Source: Elusimicrobiota bacterium
GTDB taxonomy: Bacteria; Elusimicrobiota; Elusimicrobia; FEN-1173
Direction of reading: 5' to 3'
NCBI GenBank assembly: GCA_016788905.1
Contig: JAEURZ010000001.1
Location: forward strand, 1-64,000
Length of the DNA: 64,000 nt
The position numbers were made by a program, and so were the translations under genes. Under the pieces are notes generated by a model. It made no database searches and was not told the origin of the DNA. It saw only the letters and a program-made list of their open reading frames with translations. Positions 1 to 8,623 of this stretch are shown piece by piece (within the stretch, counting starts at the first letter, position 1; the number at the start of each line of letters is the position of its first letter).

Positions 1-1713
1 TCGACCAACGCTCCGCTCACCTCCGGCAGTGTCCTCTTCGCCAACGGGGCCGCCTCGGCTGGCCAAGACAACAGCAAATTATTTTGGGACAACACCAACC
101 AAAGAGTGGGCATCGGGACAGGGACACCGCTGTCTCCGATGCACATCGTCGGAGGGGATTCAAACTCAATCCTTCGAATAGAAAACGGGGGAAGTTCTCA
201 AAAGGTTGGGCTTGTTTTAAAAATTAATGGGCATGATAGAGTTTCTTTGTGGGAAAGCAACGCCTATCTCGACGGGTTAATGATTGGAAAACCCGATGCT
301 ACCATTGTGACGGCATATTTTAACGTTTCATCCGGAAATGTAGGGATTGGGGGAATAGCTGCAATGACCAACCCAACTTTGTTCGCCAGTGTGAGTGGGA
401 ACGTCGGCATTGGGACAACCAATCCCGGATCCGTCTTGCCTGTAGGATGGAACTCGAATTCCAGTTCTCGGATTATTGATGTTTATTCTCAAGGGGCGAC
501 TTACGATGCCGGGATCTCATTTGTTCGAAACGACAGCGTTAATGTGCGTGGCAGTTTATGGTTGGATGGAAGTGCGGGAGATATCTATCTGGACAACAAC
601 TGGAATTCCGATGCAGGAGACATTCGATTTCGAACAAAGACCGGTGGAACACCGATCGATGCGTTAACTGTTATCGGGAGTGGCAATGTGGGCATCGGGA
701 CGACATCTCCAACCTCGGTTTTGCATTTAAAGGCTGGCACAGCGACGGCGAATACCGCGCCATTAAAGTTTACATCGGGAACGAATCTGACGACGCCGGA
801 GGTGGGGGCCGTGGAATTTGATGGGACGAACCTCTATTTTTCGACCAACACCACCAACCGACAGACCTTTGCGTTTCAGGGCAGTGCGGGGACCTTGTCG
901 GGACTCACCTCCGGCAGTGTCCTCTTCGCCAATGGGGCCGCCTCCGCTGGCCAGGACAACAGCAATCTCTTTTGGAACAACTCAAATAAAAGGCTGGGGA
1001 TTGGAACGGCGAGTCCACAGGTGACCTTTCAGAGTAGTGGGTCTGGCGCGGTAACTTCTCCGACTCTTGGGGTTGCCAGCGGGGGATTATATCTGACAAA
1101 TACGAACCCAAGTTATGGTCTGCTTGGAGGGGTTTCCTCCGCTGGGAGTGCTTGGTTGCAGGTCCAAAGAACAGATGCCTCAGCGATTTCTTATAGTTTG
1201 AACCTTCAGCCCAGCGGAGGGAACGTCGGCATTGGGACGACTTCACCGCTAACGAAACTTCATGTAGAGGGCAATATAGTTCAGACCGACAGTATTCGCG
1301 GATCAAGGTTGGTAAGCGATGCGGGGACAACGGGGAACCGTTCGTATTTGACATTAGACTCTGATTCAACGAATGGGATCGGGGCTGGGAGTGACTATCT
1401 CTTATTGGCAAGAGATGGGACTTTGGGCATTATGAACAGCGCAGGTGTTTCGGGAACTCTGGATTTTCAAACAGCAAATGTTTCACGCGTGTTCCTCAAC
1501 GCCACCGGATCCGTCGGCATCGGGACAACGTCCCCCATGTCAACCTTGGACGTAAACGGATTCGCCAAGTTGAAACTGAATGGATCCGCCCCCGCCACCT
1601 GCGACGCCCCACATCAGGGCTCCCTGGCCCTGACCAGCAGCGCCGGTTTGTGCGTGTGCAACACGGCAAACAATTGGGTCATCGTCAATGACGGCGGGGC
1701 GTGTGCGTGGTGA
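1..1713 (+). CDS. Repeat-rich surface/tail-fibre-like protein, 5' end outside the window
   Basis: The frame is open from base 1, so the visible 570 codons are the C-terminal part of a larger protein; the GTG at 106 is internal. The protein is built from modules in which a G-I-G-T-T-x-P beta-strand motif follows a stretch such as GSVLFANGAASAGQDN, alternating with variable inserts. This is the layout of trimeric phage-tail-fibre or bacterial surface-fibre stalks. The last 50 residues (KLKLNGSAPATCDAPHQG, then Cys-rich CVCNTANNW) form a different cap from that of the neighbour at 3241. Bases 1-77 are identical to 4237-4313, and 874-932 to 4834-4892, so the two genes are recent paralogues or exchange sequence. 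Probably exported, but the signal peptide lies outside the window. The exact role (adhesin, sheath or fibre) is unknown. Confidence 0.8.
   Translation, partial: STNAPLTSGSVLFANGAASAGQDNSKLFWDNTNQRVGIGTGTPLSPMHIVGGDSNSILRIENGGSSQKVGLVLKINGHDRVSLWESNAYLDGLMIGKPDATIVTAYFNVSSGNVGIGGIAAMTNPTLFASVSGNVGIGTTNPGSVLPVGWNSNSSSRIIDVYSQGATYDAGISFVRNDSVNVRGSLWLDGSAGDIYLDNNWNSDAGDIRFRTKTGGTPIDALTVIGSGNVGIGTTSPTSVLHLKAGTATANTAPLKFTSGTNLTTPEVGAVEFDGTNLYFSTNTTNRQTFAFQGSAGTLSGLTSGSVLFANGAASAGQDNSNLFWNNSNKRLGIGTASPQVTFQSSGSGAVTSPTLGVASGGLYLTNTNPSYGLLGGVSSAGSAWLQVQRTDASAISYSLNLQPSGGNVGIGTTSPLTKLHVEGNIVQTDSIRGSRLVSDAGTTGNRSYLTLDSDSTNGIGAGSDYLLLARDGTLGIMNSAGVSGTLDFQTANVSRVFLNATGSVGIGTTSPMSTLDVNGFAKLKLNGSAPATCDAPHQGSLALTSSAGLCVCNTANNWVIVNDGGACAW
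874..932 (+). repeat. 59-bp identical module shared by both fibre genes
   Basis: The stretch from TTTCAGGGCAGTGCGGGG to CTCTTCGCCAA at 874-932 is identical to 4834-4892, and its first 56 bases also occur at 5425-5480. Identity across synonymous positions while flanking inserts differ points to recent duplication or gene conversion. Confidence 0.85.
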
Positions 1714-1743
1714 ATCCAGCTTCCTGATATCGTCAATGTCAAT

Positions 1744-1769
1744 CCGGGTTTCCCGGGAGCCTCGAGGGA
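1744..1769. repeat. 26-bp intergenic repeat, copy 1 (with 6403-6428)
   Basis: The segment starts CCGGGTTTCCCGGG, a small hairpin-forming palindrome, and ends CTCGAGGGA. It recurs with 24 of 26 identities at 6403-6428. Each copy lies shortly after the stop codon of one of the two fibre genes, so it probably belongs to the duplicated unit or marks its edge. Confidence 0.5.
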
Positions 1770-1779
1770 ACTAGGGCCT

Positions 1780-2964
1780 TTACGTCACATAATTCAAATA
1801 ATTCTCCGGATGGATGATCTTGAAGAGGGATTGTGGATAGGCAAGTTTCCATTCTTTCGGTGCGCCCCTTTTTGACTTGAGGGACCATTTCGCTTCATGG
1901 GCGTAAATTGTTCCATCCTGTTCTTCAATAAAATCGATTTCCTGCTGGGAATAGGTTCGCCAGAAGTAGGTCGGCCCATGAATGGCATGGTACGATTTTT
2001 TCTTAAGCCTCTCCGCGAACACAAAGTTTTCCCACAACCCGCCAACGTCCGAGCGATCCGAAAGGGATTGAAATTGAGAAATGACTGCGTTTCGAATCCC
2101 GTTGTCCAGGAAATAGTACTTTTGTTTTTTTGTGACCTCCGATCGTAAGTTCCGGCTAAATCCCCCCACCGATTTGAGCACGAAAGCCTTTTCAAGAATA
2201 TCCAAGTAACGCCCCACTGTCTTTACGTCCAATTTGACCTGAGACGCGATTTCGTTTAACGATACCTCCTGCCCCACTTGAAACGCCACCAATTTCAACA
2301 GGTCAAGAAGGACGCGCGCTCCTCGGATTCGTTCCAACATTAAGACATCCTTCAAAAGATACGAGTCAACAATTTCGTCCAAAACCTCTTTTTTCGCGTG
2401 TTTGGTTTTGGCCATCAGAACGTCGGGATAAGAACCATAGATTAAAAAATCTTCCAGCTGTTCCCCAAGTTCATGCTTATTTTTCAGGGCAAGGAGTTCC
2501 AGTTGAGCAATGGGGTAAAGGGTCAGTTGGTGTTTCCTTCCCGTTAAAGGTTCTCCCACAGCCTGCGCGAGGTCGAACGATGAAGACCCTGTCACGACAA
2601 TCGTTAACTGAGGACGGTGATCCTTTAATATTTTAAGCGCCTCCCCGATACGGGGAATTCGTTGGGCCTCATCGATGGCGAGAAGGTCATAGCCTTCCAC
2701 GTAGGAGAAAAGAGACTCAAAATCCCGTGATTCAAATAGAATCTGGGTGCGCATATTGTCCCCAGAATCCAGTTTGCAACGAAGGGGGCTTTGTTCGAGA
2801 AACTTTTTTAAAATGGTGGTCTTCCCAGAACGGCGGGGCCCATAAATAACCAAAACCCGCCGGGGTCGAATAAATTTGTTGAGATCGTCGTAATACCGAG
2901 GGATCATATAATTATAGTAATGCAAATCCTTGTTTTTGTCAATATACAAGGAATTGTATTCCAT
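1780..2964 (-). CDS. AAA ATPase with C-terminal DUF4143 domain
   Basis: About 394 aa. The N-terminal AAA_14-type domain has a Walker A (GPRRSGKTT) and a Walker B (YDLLAIDEAQR). A short winged-helix-like stretch (VGQEVSLNEIASQVKLDVK) follows, then a C-terminal DUF4143 nuclease-like region with YYFLDNGIRN, LWENFVFAE and WRTYSQQEIDFIE. The ATG at 2964 gives a normal family length; an in-frame GTG at 3015 would add 17 residues, and neither has a convincing ribosome binding site. The family is widespread, often mobile or accessory, and poorly understood biochemically. The gene runs against the two fibre genes that flank it and appears monocistronic. Confident on family; function unknown. Confidence 0.85.
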   Translation of the reverse strand: MEYNSLYIDKNKDLHYYNYMIPRYYDDLNKFIRPRRVLVIYGPRRSGKTTILKKFLEQSPLRCKLDSGDNMRTQILFESRDFESLFSYVEGYDLLAIDEAQRIPRIGEALKILKDHRPQLTIVVTGSSSFDLAQAVGEPLTGRKHQLTLYPIAQLELLALKNKHELGEQLEDFLIYGSYPDVLMAKTKHAKKEVLDEIVDSYLLKDVLMLERIRGARVLLDLLKLVAFQVGQEVSLNEIASQVKLDVKTVGRYLDILEKAFVLKSVGGFSRNLRSEVTKKQKYYFLDNGIRNAVISQFQSLSDRSDVGGLWENFVFAERLKKKSYHAIHGPTYFWRTYSQQEIDFIEEQDGTIYAHEAKWSLKSKRGAPKEWKLAYPQSLFKIIHPENYLNYVT

Positions 2965-3052
2965 GAATTTAAAATAATTAACCCCCAATAACTTCAGATT
3001 CCTGTCAACACACACCCCTTGAATTATTGACGTTCCCGCTGTATAAGGAAGA

Positions 3053-3074
3053 GGCCGTCCCTGGGAGGACGGCC
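3053..3074. repeat. Perfect 8-bp stem hairpin
   Basis: GGCCGTCC, a 6-base loop and GGACGGCC form a perfect hairpin between the ATPase gene and the second fibre gene. No T-run follows on either strand, so it is a structured intergenic element rather than a clear terminator. Confidence 0.4.
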
Positions 3075-3129
3075 GATCGCGGAGAGTCTCGTTAGGCCTC
3101 CGAAATAATCGATGGACTGAAAAGTAATT

Positions 3130-3164
3130 CCTTCTCCTCTTGGAAGAAGGTGCCCCGGAGGGGC
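3130..3164. repeat. Double-hairpin intergenic palindrome
   Basis: Two adjacent small palindromes, CCTTCT...AGAAGG and GCCCC-gga-GGGGC, precede GGATGAGGG. Read on the minus strand this gives the proline- and glycine-rich nonsense typical of palindromic intergenic repeats that are widespread in bacterial genomes. It is therefore probably a dispersed REP-like element. Only one copy is visible here. Confidence 0.4.
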
Positions 3165-3240
3165 GGATGAGGGATAACCAGACACATCGCGGGGCCAGTG
3201 GATTCGGCTCCGAAATTTCGCGTTAAGGCGGACTTCTCGG

Positions 3241-6200
3241 GTGACAAAACGGTGGGTGTTTTCTCTCTCAATATTTCTTCTCGGCGCCGTTGCGCAAGCC
3301 GATTTCAACTTCATGGTTCAGGGGCGCCTTTCTGACAACAGCGGTAATCCCATTGGGACACCGACCGCGGTGGAATGGCAGTTGTTCCGGGATGGCGACC
3401 CCGCCACCACGGGCGGGACTCCGGTTTATATCGAAACCGGCCTCATATCCCCCATCAATCCCCAGGGTGTATTTTCCTATGAGCTGGGATCCGGCACCCC
3501 CGTGGGTTCCCCCTTGGATGCCTCCGCCTATACGGGAAGTAACCCCCTCTACGCCCTTTTGAGCGTGGCGGGCACTCCGCTCCTCCCCAAACTGCGCGTG
3601 ACCCCGGTACCGCGGTCCCATGTGGCCACCCTGGCGGAATCCGTTCAAGCGGGCGGAGTGGACACGGCGGCGTTGCAAGACGGATCGGTGACGGGTGTCA
3701 AAATAGCCACAAGTTCCATTTCAGGAAGTCACGTGAGCAACACCGCCCAATTGAACGTGGACCGGATTGGGTTGGGTGGCGCCCCGGCCACGAGCCTTGA
3801 CCTCAGCGCCAAGACCGACGCGGTAAGGCTCCCCACCGGGACGAGCGCCGAACGGCCAGGCACCCCTGCCAACGGGGACACACGATACAACAACACCCTG
3901 AACGCCGTGGAAAGTTATGTGAACGGGAGTTGGCAAACCTTATCCACCGATGCGGGCACCGGCACCGCCGGGACCTACACCAAGGTCACCACAGACGCCA
4001 ATGGCCGGGTCACTGCAGGCGATACTCTCGCGGCCGGGGACATCCCCAACCTGGACGCCGCGAAAATCACCAGCGGTGTTCTGGACGCCGCGCGTATTCC
4101 CGCGGGCACCGACAGCGGCAAACTCCCCCTCACCGGCGGCACCATGAGCGGGTCCATTGACTTGGGCGGTAACAACGTCACCAATGCCGGCACCGTCGCC
4201 GCCTCCACCGTCACCGTGGGAGGAAACAATGTCATTTCGACCAACGCTCCGCTCACCTCCGGCAGTGTCCTCTTCGCCAACGGGGCCGCCTCGGCTGGCC
4301 AAGACAACAGCAACCTCTTTTGGGATAACACGAATAAAAGATTAGGGGTCGGGACGAGTAATCCAGGGCAGCCATTAACGATTTCAGCCTATGATAATTC
4401 AGCTGGAAATTATCAGTCAAGAAAAGCAGTCTTGCGGACAGTAAATACAAGTAATAGTACAGCGAATTCACGTTTTTCAGGGATTCAATTCGCTTTTCGG
4501 GATACTGATGCTCAAGTTGTTGCCGCTGTTGGCGCTGTGCTTACTGACACAGTGAGTGACTGGTCGGGTGATTTGGTTTTTGCTACGAAGGCAAATGGAT
4601 TTGTTGAATCACTCACAGAATATATGAGACTTGCGTCTGGAGGGAATCTCGGTATTGGGATCACCGCTCCCACGGCGAAGTTACATTTGCGTTCTGGTAC
4701 TTCAGCGGCGAACACGGCGCCGTTAAAGTTTACGGCGGGGACGAATTTGACGACGCCGGAGGCGGGGGCTGTGGAGTTTGATGGGACGAACCTGTATTTC
4801 TCAACCAATACCACCAACCGCCAAACTTTTGCATTTCAGGGCAGTGCGGGGACCTTGTCGGGACTCACCTCCGGCAGTGTCCTCTTCGCCAACGGCGCGG
4901 CGTCCGCGGGGCAGGATAACGGGAATCTCTTCTGGGACAACACTAACAAAAGGTTGGGAATCGGGACGGGGGCTCCATTATTCAAGGTTCAAATTCTTGA
5001 AAACAGTGCAACTTCTCAGCCGTCTGGGGCGTTTACCGGTGGTCTTGAAAACAAGACTTTAATGATTCAAGGAAGTGGCGGAGCGTATATCGCTGGAAAA
5101 GACACCACAAATAATATCGAATTTGCGATGGGCGTATCCGTTACGGGCGCGGCGTTTGCTGGCTCGATGACATCCCATAATTTCCAATTGCGAACGGGCA
5201 ATGTTCCCAGGTTAACAATTCAGGATTCTAACGGAAACATTGGCATTGGGGTGACATCACCAACATCGTTGCTTCATTTGAAGGGAGGGACGGCGACGGC
5301 GAACACGGCGCCGTTGAAGTTTACGGCGGGGACGAATTTGACAACGCCGGAGGCCGGGGCCGTGGAGTTTGATGGCACGAACCTCTATTTTTCGACGAGC
5401 ACGACCAACCGCCAAACTTTTGCGTTTCAGGGCAGTGCGGGGACCTTGTCGGGACTCACCTCCGGCAGTGTCCTCTTCGCTAATAGCGCCTCCTCAGCCG
5501 GCCAAGACAACAGCAACTTCTTTTGGGACAACACCAACAAAAGGTTGGGAATTGGAACGACGGGACCAACAGGAAAGCTGGACGTTAATCAGACGGTCGC
5601 GGGATCGGTGGCGGTTCAGGGGCAAAACGCGGGGACAGTGTTTTGGAAAGTGGTGAGTCCGGCGGGGGGGATTACGGGGGGGTATAACGCGGCGGACGCG
5701 GTGGAATATGTGGCGAAGGATTCAGTGACGGGGAGGTCGATTAATGCGGCGGGGACGATTAACGCGAACGGGGCCGATTTTGCGGAATGGGTGGACTGGG
5801 AAGGGCCAAAGCCCGAGGTCGGATCGATTGTTTTTTATAAGGGTGTCCATGTTGTGATCTCGTCGACCCGGACGGCCGCATTTGTTGGGAACGATGTTAA
5901 AGACCCCGCGCACGCGATGCTTGTGGCCTTTGCGGGGCAATTGCCCGTTTTGGTTAAAGGAAACGTCCAGGAAGGGGATTTAATTGTGGCCAACCCCGAT
6001 GGAACAGGGCGGGCGGTGTCCCGCGACTTAGCGACCATGGCCGAGATTCAAACGGCCGTGGGGACTGCTTGGGCATCGTCAAATGATTCCGGGATAAAAC
6101 GGGTCAATGTGGCGGTGGGGCTCGGGCTCGCAGGGGGAAGGTGGGTTGATAATAAAATTAAGAGACTCGAAGGTGAAAATGCCGGGTTGAAGGCTGAAAA

Positions 6201-6261
6201 CAAAAGCATTACACAACGGTTAGAACAAATCGAAAAATTGCTCTCCCAAATAAAGAAGTAG
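3241..6261 (+). CDS. Secreted repeat-rich surface/tail-fibre-like protein with C-terminal coiled coil
   Basis: 1006 aa from a GTG start that directly begins a signal peptide (MTKRWVFSLSIFLLGAVAQA, cleavage before DFNF). Residues 20-130 form a globular head (MVQGRLSDNSGNPIGTPTAVEW). The stalk follows, with three successive modules carrying GSVLFAN, LFWDNTNKRLGIGT and FDGTNLYFST...NRQTFAFQGSAGTLSG. Residues about 830-960 resemble the C-terminal domain of many bacterial fibre proteins (GADFAEWVDWEGPKPEVGS, then LPVLVKGNVQEGDLIVANPD). The last 40 residues are a heptad-like coiled coil (NKIKRLEGENAGLKAENKS), presumably a trimerisation segment. Long DNA stretches are shared between modules and with the gene at 1-1713. 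No lysis, capsid or other phage genes are nearby, so a cell-surface fibre is more likely than a prophage tail. Confidence 0.85.
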   Translation: MTKRWVFSLSIFLLGAVAQADFNFMVQGRLSDNSGNPIGTPTAVEWQLFRDGDPATTGGTPVYIETGLISPINPQGVFSYELGSGTPVGSPLDASAYTGSNPLYALLSVAGTPLLPKLRVTPVPRSHVATLAESVQAGGVDTAALQDGSVTGVKIATSSISGSHVSNTAQLNVDRIGLGGAPATSLDLSAKTDAVRLPTGTSAERPGTPANGDTRYNNTLNAVESYVNGSWQTLSTDAGTGTAGTYTKVTTDANGRVTAGDTLAAGDIPNLDAAKITSGVLDAARIPAGTDSGKLPLTGGTMSGSIDLGGNNVTNAGTVAASTVTVGGNNVISTNAPLTSGSVLFANGAASAGQDNSNLFWDNTNKRLGVGTSNPGQPLTISAYDNSAGNYQSRKAVLRTVNTSNSTANSRFSGIQFAFRDTDAQVVAAVGAVLTDTVSDWSGDLVFATKANGFVESLTEYMRLASGGNLGIGITAPTAKLHLRSGTSAANTAPLKFTAGTNLTTPEAGAVEFDGTNLYFSTNTTNRQTFAFQGSAGTLSGLTSGSVLFANGAASAGQDNGNLFWDNTNKRLGIGTGAPLFKVQILENSATSQPSGAFTGGLENKTLMIQGSGGAYIAGKDTTNNIEFAMGVSVTGAAFAGSMTSHNFQLRTGNVPRLTIQDSNGNIGIGVTSPTSLLHLKGGTATANTAPLKFTAGTNLTTPEAGAVEFDGTNLYFSTSTTNRQTFAFQGSAGTLSGLTSGSVLFANSASSAGQDNSNFFWDNTNKRLGIGTTGPTGKLDVNQTVAGSVAVQGQNAGTVFWKVVSPAGGITGGYNAADAVEYVAKDSVTGRSINAAGTINANGADFAEWVDWEGPKPEVGSIVFYKGVHVVISSTRTAAFVGNDVKDPAHAMLVAFAGQLPVLVKGNVQEGDLIVANPDGTGRAVSRDLATMAEIQTAVGTAWASSNDSGIKRVNVAVGLGLAGGRWVDNKIKRLEGENAGLKAENKSITQRLEQIEKLLSQIKK
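4237..4313 (+). repeat. 77-bp direct repeat identical to window bases 1-77
   Basis: From TCGACCAACGCTCCGCTCAC through GACAACAGCAA the sequence is identical to the first 77 bases of the window. It encodes the conserved STNAPLTSGSVLF...GQDNSN module. The identical run ends at the window edge, so the true repeat may be longer. Confidence 0.9.
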
Positions 6262-6694
6262 CACGCCGGTCTTGGCGTTTCCACACAGAGTTTGATTTTC
6301 GTTCAATCGCCTGTGGGAGAAAAATCGTTTTCAGAGGGCTGAGAGGTTCAGAATTAGTAAATTATTTGACAGCGAACCTTTCAGGCAAAAAAGATGGAGC
6401 TTCCGGGTTTCCCGGGGGTCTCGAGGGAGCGTTGGACGACTTTCATTCCCAGGCAAGGGGGCTCCACCCACCCCCGGGCCCATCGCAGAGCGATGTGCGC
6501 CTGGGGCACCAGAGGCGCTGATTCGCCAGGTGCTTCGCATCAGCGGCACTGCTGCCCCAGGTGGCGCGAGGTCTGCGAGCGACCAGGCCCTCAGAATCCT
6601 ACGGGTCGGATCGAATAAGGTCACCCCCGCTAACGGCACACAATCGTGTTCGAAACGCCTCAATGGATGATCGAAAGTCGAAACCAATAAATTC
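6262..6694. other. Gene-free intergenic stretch with palindromic fragments
   Basis: No credible coding region on either strand. It contains copy 2 of the CCGGGTTTCCCGGG repeat (6403-6428) and a GC-rich block at 6490-6570 with partial self-complementarity. Part of that block (6535-6561) matches 7063-7089 in inverted orientation. The stretch joins the Fic remnant and looks like decayed DNA. Confidence 0.6.
6535..6561 (-). repeat. 27-bp imperfect inverted-repeat copy (with 7063-7089)
   Basis: The reverse complement of 6535-6561 matches 7063-7089 at 24 of 27 positions, sharing GCCGCTGATGCGA at one end. The two copies face each other across the Fic remnant, about 500 bp apart. They could be REP-like elements or traces of an excised or decayed insertion. 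Confidence 0.45.
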
Positions 6695-7006
6695 TCAAAA
6701 AAAGACCCACTCCAAACCCTGAAGCCCCAAAGCTTTGTTCGCTGTAGGGAAGGTCAATTTCAATTCTTTTTGGACCACCGGCAGCGAGACAAGGCAGCGC
6801 TTTTTCATGAGGTCAAAGACGGCCAAGGCCGATTCCGCGGCCCGCCCAATCCCTTTGATTTCAGAACGATGTTGTTCAAACATTCGGGTCAGCTTTACCA
6901 CCGTATCTTAGGCATGGTTTGAAACCTTTTCAACTCCTTCCAAATAGAAATCCAGCCACCTTTCCCAACCGCCGTTGGTCCGGACCCCTTGAAGCGTCTC
7001 GTAATA
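6695..7006 (-). pseudogene. Fic-family protein remnant (C-terminal part)
   Basis: Reading the minus strand from 7006 gives YYETLQGVRTNGGWERWLDF, then a segment ending VSNHA, a TAA at 6908-6910, and in the same frame DTVVKLTRMFEQHRSEIKG followed by SLPVVQKELKLTFPTANKAL. This is the usual C-terminal region of Fic/DOC AMPylase-family proteins, including the winged-helix segment after the catalytic domain. A TAG at 7007-7009 and loss of similarity upstream show that the catalytic HPFxxGNGR part is gone, and the C-terminus also breaks off early. It is a degraded fragment, not a gene; the 68-codon open stretch after the TAA is unlikely to be translated. Confidence 0.75.
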
Positions 7007-7339
7007 CTAGCCCGGAATCCCCAGTTGAGCGCGAGGACCGGTCAGGCTCAGAGAGCCTGGCACCTGAGGCGGCAGAGCCGCTGATGCGAGACGAAAAAAG
7101 CGGGCTTTTTTACGAACAAAAAAGTGCAGGTCGTAGGCCGCTCCCACGCGGCACTTCCTCTAACGCGGTCGCGGGGACTACGGACAAACTTTTTTGGGAA
7201 GGAAAAAGGCCCGATTTTTTTATCGAATCCCGTGATTCAACTGGGGATTTCGGGTTAAAATTAGTGGGTTCAGACACAAAGGAGAGGCCTCCCGCACAGG
7301 GAAACGCGCTTACCGAATTTCGGCGTCTCGGTTCTTTTC
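7007..7339. other. Intergenic region downstream of purD
   Basis: A plus-strand open frame covers 6919-7359, but it overlaps the Fic remnant, its composition is uneven, it has no start signal and no recognisable motif, so I treat it as non-coding. The region holds the second inverted-repeat copy (7063-7089) and an A/T-flanked hairpin (7094-7111). Confidence 0.5.
7094..7111. terminator. Possible bidirectional terminator after the purine operon
   Basis: AAAAAAG-CGGG-CTTTTTT forms a short stem with A- and T-runs on both sides, about 230 bp beyond the purD stop codon. The stem is weak in GC, so this is tentative. Confidence 0.3.
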
Positions 7340-8623
7340 TTAATCCTGAAGACCTTTAACGGCAATGTCCTTGCGGTAGTGGGCGCCTTCGAAGGTGATT
7401 TTTTGGACCGCGGCGTAGGCGTTCTCGCGGGCTATGGCTAGGGTATCTCCAAGGCCCGTGACCGCCAGCACGCGGCCTCCCGCCGTTTTATAGGGTTCAG
7501 ACCCCATGCGTTCCGTCCCTGAATGAAAAACGATCACGTTTTTATTTTTGGCCACGACATCGAGCCCTTCAATCGCTTTTCCTTTTTCATAATCACCGGG
7601 ATAGCCCCCCGAAGCCATGACCACAGTCACGGCAGTCCCTTTTCGAAGACGAAGAGTGGCGTCCTTGAGTCTCGCCTCCGCCGCGGCTAAAAAAAGTTTG
7701 GCCCAGTCCGAACTGACCAGGGGCAGAAGAACCTGGGTTTCCGGGTCCCCGAAACGCACGTTAAATTCCAATACTTTGGGCCCCGCGGGGGTCATCATGA
7801 TCCCCACATAAATGACACCCCTATAATCGAGATTTTCCCGCCGAAGCCCATCCCGAAACCTTCCTAAAATTTCCTTCTCGATCCGGTCCCACAGTTCTTT
7901 GGAAACCTGGGGAACAGGGCCGTAAGCCCCCATTCCACCCGTATTCGGCCCCTCGTCCCCATCAAAAACACGTTTATGATCTTGGGTGGTGGGTAAGGGG
8001 AGAAGCGTCTCCCCATCCGTCAACACCATAACGCTGAGCTCTTCGCCTTCCAGAACTTCCTCAAGGACCACATGTTCACCGGCCGGGCCGAAGGCCCGAT
8101 TGACCATCATTCGTTCCATCGCGGCTTGAACTTCCTCGCGGGAGTGACAGACCACAACACCCTTTCCCGCGGCCAAACCATCGGCCTTTACGACCCGGTA
8201 GGATTCTGGCCACCGGTCCGACTGAACAAAACCCAAAGCCTCCGCCGGTGTGGTAAACGATCGAAACCCCGCGGTGGGGATCCCATGGCGGGCCATAAAC
8301 TCTTTGGCAAATGTTTTACTGCCTTCCAATTGGGCAGCGGCGCGGCCCGGCCCAAAAACCGGATGACCGGCGGCGCGCAACTCATCCGCCAACCCCGCCA
8401 CGAGAGGGACCTCCGGACCAATCACCGTCAACCCCACCGCTTTCAATTGGATAAAATTAATCAGCGCGGGGACATCCCCTGGACTCACGTCCACACATTC
8501 GGCCAACCCCGCAATTCCCGCGTTCCCCGGCGCGCAATACACGTGCCGCACCGTCGGACTCCGATGCAACGCCCACACCAACGCGTGTTCCCGCCCCCCC
8601 GAACCGATGACCAGAACGTTCAT
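7340..8623 (-). CDS. purD: Phosphoribosylamine-glycine ligase
   Basis: 427 aa, normal family length. PurD joins glycine to phosphoribosylamine with ATP to form GAR, the second step of purine synthesis. The N-terminal Rossmann-like segment (VLVIGSGGREHALVWAL) is diagnostic. The ATP-grasp domain follows, with SRVVKADGLAAGKGVVVC-like residues near 145-165, and NVRFGDPETQ near 290. The ATG overlaps the purF TGA in an ATGA, so translation is probably coupled. It is the last gene of the minus-strand purine block. Confidence 0.97.
   Translation of the reverse strand: MNVLVIGSGGREHALVWALHRSPTVRHVYCAPGNAGIAGLAECVDVSPGDVPALINFIQLKAVGLTVIGPEVPLVAGLADELRAAGHPVFGPGRAAAQLEGSKTFAKEFMARHGIPTAGFRSFTTPAEALGFVQSDRWPESYRVVKADGLAAGKGVVVCHSREEVQAAMERMMVNRAFGPAGEHVVLEEVLEGEELSVMVLTDGETLLPLPTTQDHKRVFDGDEGPNTGGMGAYGPVPQVSKELWDRIEKEILGRFRDGLRRENLDYRGVIYVGIMMTPAGPKVLEFNVRFGDPETQVLLPLVSSDWAKLFLAAAEARLKDATLRLRKGTAVTVVMASGGYPGDYEKGKAIEGLDVVAKNKNVIVFHSGTERMGSEPYKTAGGRVLAVTGLGDTLAIARENAYAAVQKITFEGAHYRKDIAVKGLQD

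Noticed and set aside
1-6261. Prophage tail region
   Set aside because: Fibre-like repeats alone are present; there are no capsid, terminase, baseplate, lysis or integrase genes, and one protein has its own signal peptide.
6919-7359. 146-codon plus-strand open frame after the Fic remnant
   Set aside because: It overlaps the remnant antisense, has no recognisable motif or ribosome binding site, includes repeat sequence and runs into the end of purD.
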